Source: Lycium barbarum (taxonomy: Eukaryota; Streptophyta; Magnoliopsida; Solanales; Solanaceae). Taken from it: a stretch of DNA of 64,000 bases. Of this stretch, positions 13,073 through 26,362 are shown in pieces (the first letter of the stretch is position 1; every line of letters starts with the position of its first letter). The position numbers were made by a program, and so were the translations under genes. The notes below the pieces were generated by a model that did no database searches, was not told the DNA's origin, and saw only the letters and a program-made list of their open reading frames with translations. The stretch spans positions 44,430,938-44,494,937 of the forward strand of contig NC_083337.1 of NCBI RefSeq assembly GCF_019175385.1, in the 5' to 3' direction.

Positions 13073-13263
13073 AGTTCTGTCCTAGGGTTGTCTGCAAGCC
13101 GTGTCTAGTAGAGTCTTGTTTATGGTGTGAAGTGCACCACACTTATAAACAGGAGGCTGCGGGACATTTAGGAATGATTGACCTTATTTTCTCATCTTAG
13201 ATCGTGCAATAGAGTTATGTCATCAGGATTCTCTTTTTCCTAATTGTGCGTTATGATTTCAGC

Positions 13264-14640
13264 AATGCCTATGAAAAAAAAAACCACAGCCGCCCAGAAG
13301 GGAAAGTCAGTAGTAGAAAGGAGAACAGAATGAGATCCGCCTGCAGATATAGAGAAGGGCGAGTCTCAGAATAAGGTTCCGTCTCGGACCTCTTACGCTC
13401 CACCCATTTCAGAGGGGCATAAAGGAGCCTCAGCTCCAGCTCCAGCACCCCCACTTCCTCTACCAGATGCTTCGGGCCAGCAGATGAGAGAGGTCATTCA
13501 GTTGTTAACTCATATAGTTGCCGCTCAGGCCCAGTGACAGGGTGCGGGCCAAAGTGACAGAGTGGCAGTGGAAGAGCCCGTGATTTTATTAGTTTAGACC
13601 CTCCAAAGTTCTGTGGGTCGAAACCAGATGAGGACCCGCAGAGCTTTATAGATGAGATGTCAAGAACGTTACGACTAATACATGCTTCTGATACTGAGTC
13701 GATAGAATTGGCTTCTTATAGACTAGGGATATTGCGGTCCATTGGTATACGGTGTGGATGTCCTCTAGAGGAGTTAATGCACCTCCCCCAGTATGGAAAG
13801 AGTTTGTAGTCGCTTTCCTTCGACATTATCTGCCGCTAGAGTTTTGGCGGGCCAGAGCTGATCAGTTTTTGAATCTCAGACAAGGGAATATGAGTGCCCG
13901 CGAGTATAGTCTCCATTTTAATTTGTTGGCTAGGTATTCCCCAGCCATGGTAGCAGATATGGGAGACCGCGTACATTGATTTGGTAGCGGTTTGGGGCCA
14001 CATTTGCTTAAGGAATGTTTGACGGCCTCACTTCAGAAGTGGATGGGAATTTCTCGTATTTAGGCACATGCTCAGAATTTGGAAGAGCAACGGCAGCAGC
14101 AAGAGAGTGATTGTGATTATGATAGAGGTGACAATAAGTGGGCTAGATCTTCAAGAGCTATTAGTGAGTTTAGAGAAGGACATGAGTCGCAGTATTTCAG
14201 GCAGCTAGGCGAGTCAGCAGCTAGTGTGCCTTCCTAATTTGTAAGTAAGAGATTTGATCGCCCTATCTCTTCCGAACCGAGACAGAGTTCCAAAATCTCG
14301 GGAATACAATATAAGGTTGACTCGGGTCAGATGAGGCCACCTGCACCACGACGTACTCAGTGCGGTAGATTACATTGGGGACCATGCCGATTAGGTTTAG
14401 AGATGTTTATTATGCTTGTGGCCGGTCAGGCCATATTATGCATGAGTGTTCGTCCCGAGGTAGTAGGGATATAGGCCGACCTACAGGATTAGTAATGGGT
14501 TCGTTATTATCGGTACACCCTCCGGGACAGGGGTCGCAGGTGCCATCAGGTCGTGGTAGAAGTAGAGGAAGAGTGTCTAGTTCAAGCAGCCCTCAAACCC
14601 GTGATTCTGCATTAGCTGAGCAATAGGATCATGAGCCTTT
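13264..14640 (+). pseudogene. Element A Gag (broken)
   Basis: The likely start is ATG at 13264, reading MPMKKK and then a stop after about 20 codons. The capsid-like region follows in other frames: a DPPKFCGSKPDEDPQSF-type block near 13600, then the open stretch 13752-13979 (WKEFVVAFLRHYLP, FLNLRQGNMSAREY). A CCHC zinc knuckle with all ligands (CYACGRSGHIMHEC) is in the open stretch 14375-14626. Gag would package element RNA. Stops at about 13335 and 13977, and frame changes, mark a pseudogene. It ends where a protease would begin. Confidence 0.85.
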
Positions 14641-15933
14641 CCCTAATGCTATTACAGGTATAGCATCAATGTCTTCCCATGATATATATAGATGTAGTGA
14701 TCGATGCGGATTCTATTTTGTTATATATATATTATTTCTTATATTTTCGATTGTACTAGTGTAAAATGAAGCCTACGTTAAAGGTAGATATTGATAGCAT
14801 AAGATAACGGGCTTGGACTAGAGATATGGCTATAAGGAAAGCAGGACGAATATACGAGCAGTAGACATATATGATCATACGAGCAAGCTATGGTATTAAG
14901 AGGGAAAGTAAGAAATGAATGACAAGATGAACTTTGTAGGTATTTCATGACGAAGACAAGGATTGACTTGATAAGGTAGTGGAGGAATTATGACACCCGA
15001 TAATGGGGCAATCGAAAAGTAATAGAGAGCTATGAAGCAAGATGAACTAAGGAAATGCAAGGAGAAGTTATGAAACTAGAAGGAGATGAGATCGCAAGAA
15101 AAAGATTCATGGATATAAATAGAGAAAACGAACATTTACGGAATCAAGAGACCCACTTGATTAATGAATCAAAACAACAGATAAATGCGCTAGACTATGG
15201 GAAAAGACATATCAGGTGAGAGTCAGGCGAAGGTTAAGAGCAAAAGGAGAACTCAAAGGAAATAATTAAAGATATCGCGTTGGATGGGAACAAGCTGGTG
15301 ACTAAGACAAAGGCCGGGAATATCTGTGAAGCGTAAGAAGGATACGCAAAGATCGAAGAGAACAAAGCGGTTTGAATTTACTGCATGACAAAGACCCTTA
15401 GAAAATAGTTTATCCCTAATTCATTAGCCCAACTAAGGAATCAGAAACTTTAAGGGTAAGTTGAAGCAAGGAATCCTTAAGGAAGAGATTTGAGATGTTT
15501 GATATAAGTACAAGAGCTACCGTCAGCAAGCTCAAGTGCAAGAAGTCCAACTAAGAGCAAGAGGAGTTAAGCAAAAATTCCGGTGTTAAACTAGTTGATA
15601 GATAAAGTATCGCAAGGATTAATTTGACTCCTATGGAAAGCAAAGGATGTTGTGATATGACTAGTTTGAGGATATCAAAAAGGAAGGAATGAGAATGAAT
15701 TGAACTCTAAGAAGATGAAGTTAGGGGATATCGGTGAGAGCAATAAATTTTGAATGAAAGTATGTATCATATAAAAGTGCAAACGGTAAAGGAAGAAAGA
15801 TAACCTGCGTAATTCGAATAAGTTCTATTTTAATTGCGTAAGTGAGCAAAGTAATTACCAGTAAATGCAGGTAAGAACATGGACATTTACCTCACAGATA
15901 ACTCGACTTTAACATTCGAGGATGAATGTTTTT
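14641..15933 (+). other. Protease remnant and 3' non-coding region of element A
   Basis: Just after gag, a few codons near 14680-14740 still resemble the start of a gypsy protease, with an Asp-rich active-site-like stretch. Coding similarity then stops. The rest is purine-rich sequence without a long frame, up to the block CATTCGAGGATGAATG before the polypurine tract. It resembles 21821-23041 in character and position. RT, RNase H and integrase have been deleted. Confidence 0.6.
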
Positions 15934-15948
15934 GAAGGGGGGGGAGAA
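15934..15948 (+). other. Polypurine tract of element A
   Basis: An unbroken purine run (GAA, then eight G, then AGAA) directly abuts the 3' LTR at 15949. It is the plus-strand DNA primer in LTR elements. Confidence 0.88.
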
Positions 15949-18338
15949 TGTTACACCTCGTAGTTTCGTACGTGGAAATTTATAAGTGTTGGACGTTCTA
16001 AGTATGGATACTGGAATTCCCTTCAAGGATATATGATATTATACGAACTAATCCAATGATCATGACGGTTTACATTCATATAATAAGTTATGGGAAACTC
16101 CGGGACCAAGCAAATCGAAGAAAATTAATTTGTCGAGTAGTTGGAAAAAAAGTTGACAGAATTTTGGACAGAATTGGGTCAAATTTGGAGGGGCATATCT
16201 CCTAGTATATTAGGAGTTTTAAGGTGTTTTGAAAGCCTAAAATGAAGTTAGTCAAGTCTAGTTTCCAACGCAACAAACAGCTCATTGATACGACATCGAA
16301 GTAGAGAAATATGGACGTTACAAGTTAGGCCGATAGAGTAGAAACGCGTGCTACAGTAACCGGCTTGCTACAGTACCACTACAGTACTTCTACAGTGACC
16401 AGACCCAAATTTAGAACTTTATAAAAGGGGCAAAATCCCCTTTTTTTCACAAAAAAATAGATTTTAGAGCTCAGCACATATATGGTCATTTTGGTGAAAA
16501 ACATTGAGAGAATTGAGTGATTCTAGCTAATCAAGGCTCAGGTGGTGCATAGCTGTGACTATAGCATCATTATGCGGTAGATTTTGGCTTAAATTCAAGG
16601 TGGAGAAGTGAAGATATAGAAATACTATCAGGAGAAAGGTATGAATCTCTTATTATTAATGTTAATCTTGGTTTATTTACGGAGATAGAACAGTCAAAAA
16701 GCCGTATAATAGTTTTGTTGGTGGAAATATGGGATAAACCCCATATGGGATGTTTATGGAGTATATTGGTATTTAGAATTTTATGATTGATGTTGGTATT
16801 GTTGTTGTTGTTGTTGGTTGTTGAATTGAGATTTTGGGCTAAGCATATAAACAGGGGAGATGATGCCGAAATTTTGGCAAATTCTAGAAAGATTTATTTG
16901 AAGGATTAAGACAAGTGTATAAAGGTGAGTCTAACAATAGTATAAATTTTCTTGAATATAGATTTATGAGCCTGGGAGGACAAGCGTTGAGTAGTTAAAG
17001 TTAAGGCGACCAAAAAGGAATGTTAAGGGTAGTCCCTTTCTTTCGAAAGGTGTGATTCCTATGTTATGATTCCATATATGTTTCCATAACCCTCTTACTT
17101 CCAAAAGTTAGAAGTTCATGATTCTTAAAAGCTTTTTATGATACTAAAGATGAGATGTTTTCTATGATGAACATGATGATGATGATTTTAATTCTACAAA
17201 TTCCGAAGCTATGATTTGAGGGCATTATGAGATTATTAAGCCATTCCATGAATCCCTTGATCTCACTTATTGTTGATGGTCTCACCTCATGTTACTCATT
17301 CCTTCGAGGTGAGATAAAGAGAAGATAATGATTCTATTTTCAATGCTATCTAAGTTCATGATTCTCGAGACTCCCATGACATTGTCGACTTCACCTTACG
17401 ATAGTTGATCCTCTAAGGAAGGATATAGTGATAATGATAATGCTAATGATGATGTTGATTTCATTTATGTATTTTTATGTATGTGTATGTATATATGCAT
17501 TGCACCCCCACTGATCAGTTGGGTATAAAAACGAGTCCCGAAAGGGCCGTGTACGGATAACAACAAGTCCCGAAAGGGCCATGTACGGATAACAACGAGT
17601 CCCGAAAGGGCCGTATACGGATGACACAGAGTCCCGAAAGGGCCAGTTACGGATGACACCGAGTCCCGAAAGGGCCGGGTACAGATATGATAGATGTATG
17701 TATAGTAAATGTATGTGAATGCATATGCATATATGTTGTGTATGGATGTGTATCAATTGTTTTTTTCCTGTAGACGAGTAGTTTACATGACAAAGATCTT
17801 AAGAAGAGTACGAGGTATAATTACTTAATTTATTTTATGTTATCTTCGTTCTGATATCATTCTACTATTCATGCCTTACATACTCAGTACATAGTTCTTA
17901 CTGACGTCCCTTCTTATGGACGTTGCGTTCATGCCCACAGGTGCAAGTAGACGAGATGAGGATCTTCCGCAGTAGGCTGCTTTCAGGTACCAGTTTTGAT
18001 TGGTGGGCTCAATCTCTTCCGGGAGCATTGTCAAGTATGAGTTGTATATGTTTTCTTGTGATAAGAGGGTATGTCGGGGGCCCTGTCCCCATTTGTGTAC
18101 TTCAGTCTTGTTCATAGAGGCTTTGCAGACAGATTCCTGTGTACAGCTCAGTAATGTTTTGTTAGTAGATATGTGGACGCCGCAGGCCCATTACGTATAT
18201 ACGTATGCATGATTTTATATTCATAGTTGGCCTTATTTTGCCATTTGAGACATAGAGGATGCGAGTTATCAGTTGGTTCGCTCGGTTTTCGTAAGGTGCC
18301 GGGTGCCAATCACGCCTCACCAAGGTTGGGGTGTGACA
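15949..18338 (+). mobile_element. 3' LTR of element A
   Basis: At 2390 bp it is collinear with the 5' LTR. It has a TATA box at about 16419-16428, the ATAAACAGGGGAGATG core near 16846-16865, and a five-unit 32-bp tandem repeat at 17530-17686. It ends GGGTGTGACA, followed by the target duplication taaag. Confidence 0.92.
17530..17686 (+). repeat. Tandem repeat, about 32 bp x 5, in 3' LTR A
   Basis: This is the same unit as in the 5' LTR (GAGTCCCGAAAGGGCC). Its units are somewhat more uniform than those at 12249-12408. Confidence 0.9.
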
Positions 18339-18343
18339 TAAAG

Positions 18344-18394
18344 TAATCCCTATATTTGATTTGATATTATAACATAGTAATAATAGAATAATAT
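18344..18394 (-). repeat. Repeat R copy 1, part 2
   Basis: This is the continuation of 10544-10682 on the far side of element A. Its reverse complement matches 41571-41628 (AATAATAGAATAATAT region). It confirms that element A landed inside R. Confidence 0.75.
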
Positions 18395-20781
18395 TGTCAC
18401 GACCCAATTCGTGAATCGTGATGGCACCTACACTGTCCCCCTAGGTACGCGAACCATTGTCTAATCATTTGAGTTATTTATAAGAATTGTGCGCAAACAA
18501 ATAATGATTTTGCTAACAGATTCAAATTATATAAATGATAAGTGCGGAAGTAATAATAACCCCAAAATATAGTCTGGACTAGTACAAGAGCCACTATTAC
18601 ATAGATACAAGTCTGATAGAAAGTACAAATCTCAAAATATCAATATTGTCTCAGGATTACAAAGTGGACATTTAAATACAAAGAATAGTCGCCGGGTTAC
18701 GAATCTAGCCCAAAATCTCACCCTGGAATCTCTGTCAAGTAGACTCAGATCACTCTCGAGGACGGGAACTAGAACTGGTAGCAAAATCTACACTCAAAGG
18801 AAGAGTACATCAATAGTAGCATCAGTAAAAACAACAAGTAGTGGTAGGTATCCTAGTCCTACTACAATTAGTTCACATATACGAAGAAAGAAATCAACCA
18901 GTAGGTAGATAGGAAATCACGAATTCTTACAAATCACATTATCATAATAATCAAGGACTTCCACCCACACATACGTCACACAAAAACTCATCTTCCAAGT
19001 CATAAGCCTAGGTAAAGCTTCTAAACTACAAATCAGTCGAGTCTCAATAATCTCAAATTGATAATAACGAATCCAAGTTATGAACCTAGGCAGAGTCACT
19101 AATCTATAATCGAGTTCTGTCCATAATCAGATATATGCCACAACAATGGTACAAACAAACCATACCAAATCAGAGATAAAGAGTCATATGATGATATAGG
19201 ATGAAAGGTAATGATGTGCAATGCAATACAATGCAATGCACTTGCCAAATATCTCAAACATGTACACACAAGTTAAAGGCATTGTTCGCACAATAGTCAT
19301 GACCCACGGGGGACCCATGGCGTCCATGTACCACTCGCTCGGGAATATACCTCAGATCATGAGCCCATATACCTTCTGCTCCGGAACAGACCTCGTATCA
19401 CGGATAAACAATAGGTAACATCCTCACCCCCTAAAATGTGCCCTATATATATATATATATATATATATGAGTATACTAGATGAGTATATATATATAGTAT
19501 ACTAGATGAGTATTCAAAATATGGTTCAAGTATAGAAACCCCAATTTGTAACATCAACAAAAAGTAACCATGAGAAATGAGAACGAATGCATAATACTCA
19601 ACTATGGAATAAATCAACGAACACGTTCAATTAGCATAGAGAGTCTATGACATCCTTTACTTCCAAATATAGCAATTACACCTCACAACTAAGTCTTGTG
19701 TCACCAAAGTGCCCCATTTTCTCACTAGTCATCATCAGTGCCAAGTCATAATTCGATATCAATATACATGTGAAATGAGAATGTATGTCATGCATGATAT
19801 CATCATCAACAGTAAATCATAATTAAGATTTCAACTGTATATTATCACAATAATACCACACGATTAAGGCCTAATATCATTATCATTCCTTTCTTCGGTG
19901 ATAAATAACACAACATGATATAAATGAGTGCAACACGTGTCATAACATAGCAATTAACGTAACAAGCCTAATCACAATAACAGGGCAACAAACCACAATC
20001 AACAACAACCAAGCTACTAGAATTCTATCCCAACTCCATACCCGAAGGCCTAGCATGCATTTCCCGTCAAGATCTAACCCCCACATATATTTCACTAATT
20101 GGAGTCTAACCAAAAGGTAAGTCGTAATCTATCTCGATGCCGAGCTAGTGCCACAAATCGCCAAACCTGAGCATTCCCCTTCCGAAGTGCCTCGGATAGC
20201 TTGAATTCTAACAATAAGCAATTCTAAGTAAGCAAATGACTATAATAACCCAACTAATTGGAAGAAGAATCGATTCAGGAAAAATGCCCAAAATACCCCT
20301 AACAAATCATACGGGTAAAACTGGAAATTAAGGGTGAAATTGCCCTACCCATAGTCACAATCATAATCCTTAAATACATGGGTTTCTAATCACATTAGAC
20401 CCTTCAATTTCATCAATTAGTCAAACCCCCCTAATTTCAGTGAAAACCTAAGTCTCCTAGGTTCTTGAACTATAGAGCAATTCCATCCGAGAATGTGCTA
20501 ATCTACACTTATAGATTATATAAATAGTAATTAAAGAAACGCTTAATCAATTTTGTCATGAATAATACCCTAAGTCTCATCACCCAAGTATGAGGACCAT
20601 AAACAACTATGGAAACTCAAAGAAGAAAGTAGTAAAGCCAGATTGTAGATTGGAACTTACCCTAAATAGATGAATTCCCCCAATATCTTTAAGAATCATA
20701 TCCACAAGCTCTTGGAATTGGTTCTAGGTGTTTTGGACTTATGATTCGAACATAGAAAGATAAATAAGGATCTAGTCCCGT
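18395..20781 (-). mobile_element. Family B LTR, 5' end truncated
   Basis: This begins at 18395 with TGTCACGACCC (LTR 3' end in reverse) and shares 'GGCACCTACAC' and 'GTACGCGAACC' with the other family B copies. It contains a TA microsatellite at about 19441-19468. It breaks off at 20781, where another family B LTR starts on the opposite strand. No coding content is visible; the scattered short frames match nothing I know. Confidence 0.8.
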
Positions 20782-21362
20782 TGTAACAACTCGTTTGGTC
20801 GTTATTGGTTTTTTGATACTTATGCCTTTCCCGAGATTTTTAGCAAATATTTGACCCGAGGGAATCATTGACACATTTCTCGAGATATTTGGATATGAAT
20901 AGGATGATTTTGTGAGAAATTTGGGCTTAAAGCAAAAAAGAGTTGGCTCAAAATTGACTTTTGGGTAAATGGACTTTTTTCAGGAATTCATCTATTCTGA
21001 GAGGTCTGGACGGTCTTTTAGAATTTGTATATATTCGGTTCGGTTCCTAATGCACTTGGGTGAATTTTGAAACTTAGGTTGGGAAGTTAGTTTTGAGGTA
21101 TCAGTGGTTGACTCGGTCAACGGTACCTCCGTTGGGCATTACACGGCCACGAGTGTGTTTGTAGCGTGTTTTTATGCATGTCTACAAATAAGGTTTGTGA
21201 GCAGATGATCTTGGGTGATAGTGAGAATTTAGGGTTGAATTGATGAAACTTGAGAAGTTTTCGGTGTCTGGGGTCCCGTTATAGCGGCACTAGGACCACG
21301 GCAGTGGTTCAGCTATAGCGGTGACCCTGTCGCTATAGAGGCCGTGTGAATTTGGGCATGGA
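20782..21362 (+). mobile_element. Family B LTR, 5' portion (missing piece of element F's 5' LTR)
   Basis: This begins TGTAACAACTCGTTTGGTCG, like 42554. It carries CTATAGCGG palindromic motifs (about 21285-21345) and ends at 21362, where a family C LTR stub starts. It is inserted in the 18395-20781 LTR (flank cccgt). The broken end fits the broken end at 8783. Confidence 0.8.
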
Positions 21363-21820
21363 TGTCATACCCCGAACCTGGGCTTGGACGTAACACGGCA
21401 CCCGGTGCCTGACTGCATGTGACCGAGCGAACCAACTGGTTGGCTGAATCAACATGTGATACCAAAACATAACTGGCTTATAAGATAAAACTAACACATG
21501 CTATAACTGGAAGTCTGACAGAAATATCATAATGCGGAAATACTTAGGCAATCTGAATATATCTGAAAGTAGCCAACATGGCTAAACCAAAACAACTGAA
21601 CGACTAAGTATAACTGCCAACAAGGCTAACATAACAAATATATGACTGTCTGGACTGTGTCTATGAAGCCTCTAAGAATATTGAAAAATAGAGCTGTCTA
21701 AAAACAAAAATAATTGGATAGCTGACAATGTCCCGAAGGAATCTGGTGCTCACCAATAGCTGATACGTGCACTCCTAAGTAGCTGAGTCATCAACCTATA
21801 TATCGTTGCCTGCATCGCGA
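21363..21820 (-). mobile_element. Family C LTR stub (3' terminal part)
   Basis: This begins TGTCATACCCCGAACCTGGG and follows the family C LTR at 37202 for about 450 bp. That includes the shared stretch around 'CGGCACCCGGTGCCTGAC'. Similarity ends near 21810-21820. It lies at the 3' side of element E and is probably what is left there of a family C LTR. Confidence 0.75.
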
Positions 21821-23041
21821 GTAAGAAAGCTCTGCAAGCTAACTACAAAGAGAATGACTAAATGGATGATGAGTATAAAGGACACTTTGGGTTACAACGG
21901 AAGAAAATCTTCATATTAAAGGAAAAATATGAGAACCTTAACAAAGGGAGTAACGATAAGTGGTGTGGCGATCTCTAAAGAGAGGAAGAACGATGTGGGT
22001 GTAGATAGAAAGGCAACAGCATCACCAAAAATTAGAAAGTATATCATGGGTAACTAACCATATTGAGCATAAGGGTATGTATTATGGAACTATATGAACC
22101 ATTAGCGTAAGGTTATGCCCCGTATATGGGAATGGACACACCGGAAAGCCAACAAGGAATGACAGCTAACTAATTGATCACTGGAATAAGGAAGTCAAGG
22201 GTAAGTATACCATACCGATGTTGGAAAAGAAGCTGTGGTAAAGTGAGAATTGTCCTAACTTCATAATTATAAGTTATGTTGCAAGATTTGAGGCAAAGGA
22301 ATTAAAGGGAGAGTTTTACAAGAGCTCGAAGATATTATGAGCTATAGACCGGTTCGAACTATGATTATTGGTTCATCGCAATATATAATCCTGCTACGAG
22401 GAATGATAGAGATAGTGATGGAACATTAGGAATGTACGTATTTAAGAGATTATATTGAGGATATGCTTATAACTGATCATGGAAAGGAATTGAGACGGAT
22501 GGTTGAATAAACGTAACTGTTAAGAGTAAGGATTTGTCTGTAGCAGAGTAACGTTGAACAAGCAATGGGTCATTAGTATAAGAAAATTTATGATGAATCG
22601 GAAAGCTTGGCTGATGAATTACGAGGGGATAATCTGGCACATATCTAAGCTCAACAAGTACAAGTAGGGATAGCAAAGATAGCATCGGAGGAGTCAACAA
22701 AAGAAAGAAGAAAGTGTTGTATTCCAGCAAGGCAGTTATCTGTTAATAAAGAAATGAGGAACGAAGAGGAAGGCCGCTCGCAGGTCGGCGAGTACCCATG
22801 GCGTGGCTAGTTAAACCACCGGAAGGAAGACAGAATGAGAATGGAATACTAGCTAACTTGTATACATGAGGATTGAAGATTTTACGACTCACAAATGAAT
22901 TTGATAAAGAGCTAAGAAAGAACAGGACGAAACTGACCAAATTATAGTATAAGTATATAGTAATCGAACAAAAATTCAATGAGGATATTGAGGATCGGCG
23001 CACTACAACATTCGAGGATGAATATTTTAAGGGGGGAAGGA
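21821..23041 (+). other. 3' internal non-coding remnant of an A' gypsy element
   Basis: Purine-rich sequence without a long reading frame ends in CATTCGAGGATGAATATT and a polypurine tract (23029-23041, AAGGGGGGAAGGA) directly before an LTR. This is the usual 3' end of these chromoviruses. The 5' LTR, gag and pol of the same element are missing. Confidence 0.65.
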
Positions 23042-24971
23042 TGTTACACCCCGTATCCTTGAAGAAGCACGTATCAAATTTGAAACATAAGTACGTTGAG
23101 TTATGGTTAAGAAAAACCACTTTAGAATATAAGGAGCAAGCATTATTAAGTATATTTAATGAGTGAAGGATGTATATACGGTATACCGGAAGGTTTTATA
23201 AGGAAATGAGTGGAAGGGTGCTACAGTAACCGACTTGCTACAGTACTGCTCCAGTAACCGACCTCCTACAGTAAAATGCTACAATACTGCTACAGTATCG
23301 ACCCGAATTTGAACCAATATAAAAGGGGCTTGCCCTCTCTTGTTCATCCCAAACATCATCCAAATTGTTCCAAAATTCTCTAGAAATATCCCCAACTCCA
23401 AAACCCAAATTTCAAGCCTAAATCAGCTATAATTCCCAAATTTCGGTGCAGGCAACGTATAGTTACGAGTATGGAATCGTATGGCGACGCGTGTGGTTCA
23501 AGTTTAAGGTGAAGAAAGTGAAGATATAGCGATATTATCAGGATTAAGGTATGAATCTCCTATTATTAATGTTAATTTTGGTTTATTTACAGAGATAGAA
23601 CCGTTAAATAGCTGTATAATAATTCTATTGGTGGAGATGCAGATAAATATTATATGGGAGGTTTTATGGAGTATTTGGCATTGAGAATAACATGGTTGAT
23701 GTTGGTCTTGCTGTTGTTGTTGTTGTTGTTGTTGTTGTTGGTAACTGTGATTTCGGGCTAGGGATATAAACAGGGGAGATGCTATCGAAATTTCGGCAGA
23801 TTCTAGAAAGAGTTAGTTTAAGGACTAAGATAAGCACTTGATAACGAGCCTAATGATAATATGAACTCCCTTGATTGTAGATTTGCGAGTTCGAGAAGTA
23901 GAAGTTGAGCGAATAGATAAGCTTCAAGTTATTTAAAGTTACCCGTTCTTTCTTTTTAGCATAAATTACATAAACTGAACGAACAACGAACATACATGAC
24001 TCCAATGAATTCTAATCCTCAGTGGTACTTGACATGATAGTTGTCTTTGATTCTCAAGTGTTGGTTCATTCTAATTATTCTATTGAGTCTCAAATGATGA
24101 TTCATTTTGTATATGATTGCTCCTAATATTCTACTCATTACAGTTTCAATGCATTGTTCACCGATTCCCTCACTAGAGGGCTGGGTACGGTATATATATG
24201 ATTATTTCACCGAGTCCCTCACTAGAGGACAGGGTACGGTATATATATGATTATTTCACCGAGTCCCTCACTAGAGGGCCGGGTACAGTATATATATGAT
24301 TATTTCACCGAGTCCCTCACTAGAGGGCCGCGTACGGTATATATATGATTATTTCACCGAGTCCCTCATTAGAGGGCCGGGTACGGTATATATGTATATG
24401 ACTTCATTCACCGAGTCCCATAATGGGCCGGGTATGGTATATTATATATATGCATGACACATCTTATAAAGTACAGAGGCTTTGGCATTCCTTGATTATC
24501 ATACTTGTCTCATGTCATCTTTTACTCAGTCATGATCTTCTTTATTGTACTTCATGCTTTACATGCTTAGTACATTTTCCGTACTGAACCCCTTTCATCG
24601 GGGCCTGCGTTTCATGTCCGCAGGTACAGACACTCAGTTTGGTGATCCTCCGGCTATACTTTGTTATAATCTTAGAGGTCTGTAGACATATGTGGGTTGT
24701 GGATATACGATTTGGTCAGCTATATCGATGTAGTTCATCTTGGATGTCCCCGTGTATAGTGGCAGCCTTGTCAGCTTGCATATTTGTTATGTTTTAGTTA
24801 GCTATGGCTTCTCAGGAGACAGGTTCTCTTTGATGTATGACATGATGAGTTCACAGCATGCTTTTACAGAGTGCCATATTGTTTTCAGTTTCAGTCTAAT
24901 TATATCTAGCGGGTCGTATACGGGTGCCCAGCTCGGGCACTAGTCATGGCCCATCGGTTTGGGTCGTGACA
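23042..24971 (+). mobile_element. 3' LTR of an A' gypsy element
   Basis: It runs from TGTTACACCCCGTATCC to GGGTCGTGACA, 1930 bp. CTACAGTA-type repeats (about 23218-23305) precede a TATA-like box (23316-23326). A GTT microsatellite lies at about 23711-23743, the AAACAGGGGAGATGCTATCG core at about 23768-23787, and a repeat of about 49-bp units at 24157-24440. It abuts a truncated pol of element E on the right, with no visible primer site. Confidence 0.88.
24157..24440 (+). repeat. Tandem repeat, about 49 bp x 5-6, in LTR A'
   Basis: Units read CACCGAGTCCCTCACTAGAG, then GGCCGGGTACGG and a TA-rich spacer. CCCTCACTAGAGGG is a hairpin. The last unit is degenerate. Confidence 0.9.
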
Positions 24972-26362
24972 GACTGCTTCGTTAGTCAAACTATCATTGA
25001 CTGTTATACCATCAGTCGGGACAACCAACGAGGGGTCACCCACACACTTTCACCCATACACTTTCTCATTATGGACACATGAAATACTGGGTGTACAGCA
25101 ACAAAGTCTTGTGGCAATTCAAGCTCATAAGCTACTTGACCAATCTTTTGTAGAATTTTGTTTGGTCCAATATAGCGGGGACTAAGTTTCCCCTTCTTAC
25201 CAAACCTCATGACACCCTTCATAGGCGAGACTTTAAGAAATACCCAATCATTAACTTCAAACTATAAATCTCTATGTCTCACATCTGTGTAAGACTTCTG
25301 GCAACTCTGAGCCGTCTTCAAACGCTCTTGAATTAACTTGACCTTTTCCATAGCCTGATAGACCAAATATGGTCCTAACAATTCTGCTTCACCAATTTCG
25401 AACCAACCAATCGGTGATCTACACCTCCGCCCATAAAGAGCTTCAAACGGTGCCATCCCAATACTAACATGGTAACTGTTATTGTAAGCAAACTCAATAC
25501 GAGGTAGGTGATCATCCCGATTACCTTTGAAATCAAGGACACAAGCCCTCAACATATCCTCAAGGGTCTGAATGGTGTGCTTTGCCAGACCATTTGTCTG
25601 AGGGTAAAAAGTTGTACTGAGTAACACCTTCGAACCCAATCCTTTATGAAAGGATTTCAAAAAATTTAGTGTGAAATGAGCACCACGATCTGAAATAACG
25701 GACACTGGAGTCCCATGAAGTCTGAAAATTGCACGAAGATACAACTTGGCATAGTCCTCCGCTGCATCGGTGGTCTTAACTGGTAAGAAGTGCGCTGACT
25801 TCGTAAGTCTGTCCACAATCACCCAAATTGAATCATGCCTCCTAGTTAAACGAGGTAAACCTGCTACGAAATCCATATTTATCGTCTCGTACTTCCAAAC
25901 GGGAATATCAATATTCTGACCAAAGCCACCAAGCCTCTGGTGTTCGGCTTTCACTTGCTGATAATTTGGACTCTTAGCCACAAAATCTGCTACATTCTTT
26001 TTCATGTCATTCCACCAATAAATCTCCTTAAGATCGTGATACATCTTTTTGGATCCTGGGTGAATGGAATACCTAGAATGGTGAGTTTCTGATATAATTT
26101 GCTCTCTGAGCCCATCTACATCTGGAACACATAATCTGCCTCGATATCACAAGGTTCCATCATCTCCCCCGTGTTCAAAAGCCGGCGTCTTGTGCTTGTG
26201 AATCCCCTCTTTCAGCTGCAACAAGCAAGGATCCCTATACTGCTTCTCCTTAACTTCAACGACTAAGGAGGAAAGGGCTCTATTCTGAACAACCACACCG
26301 CCATCCTCGGAGTCCAAAAGTCGAACCCCAAGACTGGCCAAACGGTGGACTTCCTTGGTCAA
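24972..26362 (-). pseudogene. Element E integrase (catalytic Glu replaced, C-terminus cut)
   Basis: This is the gypsy integrase region of element E. The frame at 25262-26044 (260 codons) contains the zinc-binding end (YWWNDMKKNV), the core with TINMDFVAGLP and ISDRGAHF, and the PYLVYQAMEKVK region. The C-terminal module continues in 25004-25222 (KGVMRFGKKGKLSPRYIG). Where gypsy integrases normally have the third catalytic residue (the E of GQSERTI), this copy reads GLAKHTI, so the Glu is Lys. The frame at 26147-26362 is the linker from RNase H. The chromodomain end is truncated near 24972 by the A' LTR. Confidence 0.88.

Larger units (their letters stand above)
10683..18338 (+). mobile_element. 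Element A: gypsy retrotransposon with gag but no pol (7656 bp)
   Basis: This is a structurally complete LTR element with exact 5-bp target duplications: taaag at 10678-10682 and at 18339-18343. The order is 5' LTR (10683-13057), Met-type primer site, broken gag, a short protease remnant, a 3' non-coding part, polypurine tract (15934-15948) and 3' LTR (15949-18338). RT, RNase H and integrase are absent, so it could only move with enzymes supplied by a relative. By eye the two LTRs differ at roughly 7-8 percent over their first 200 bp, which implies an old insertion. Confidence 0.92.
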
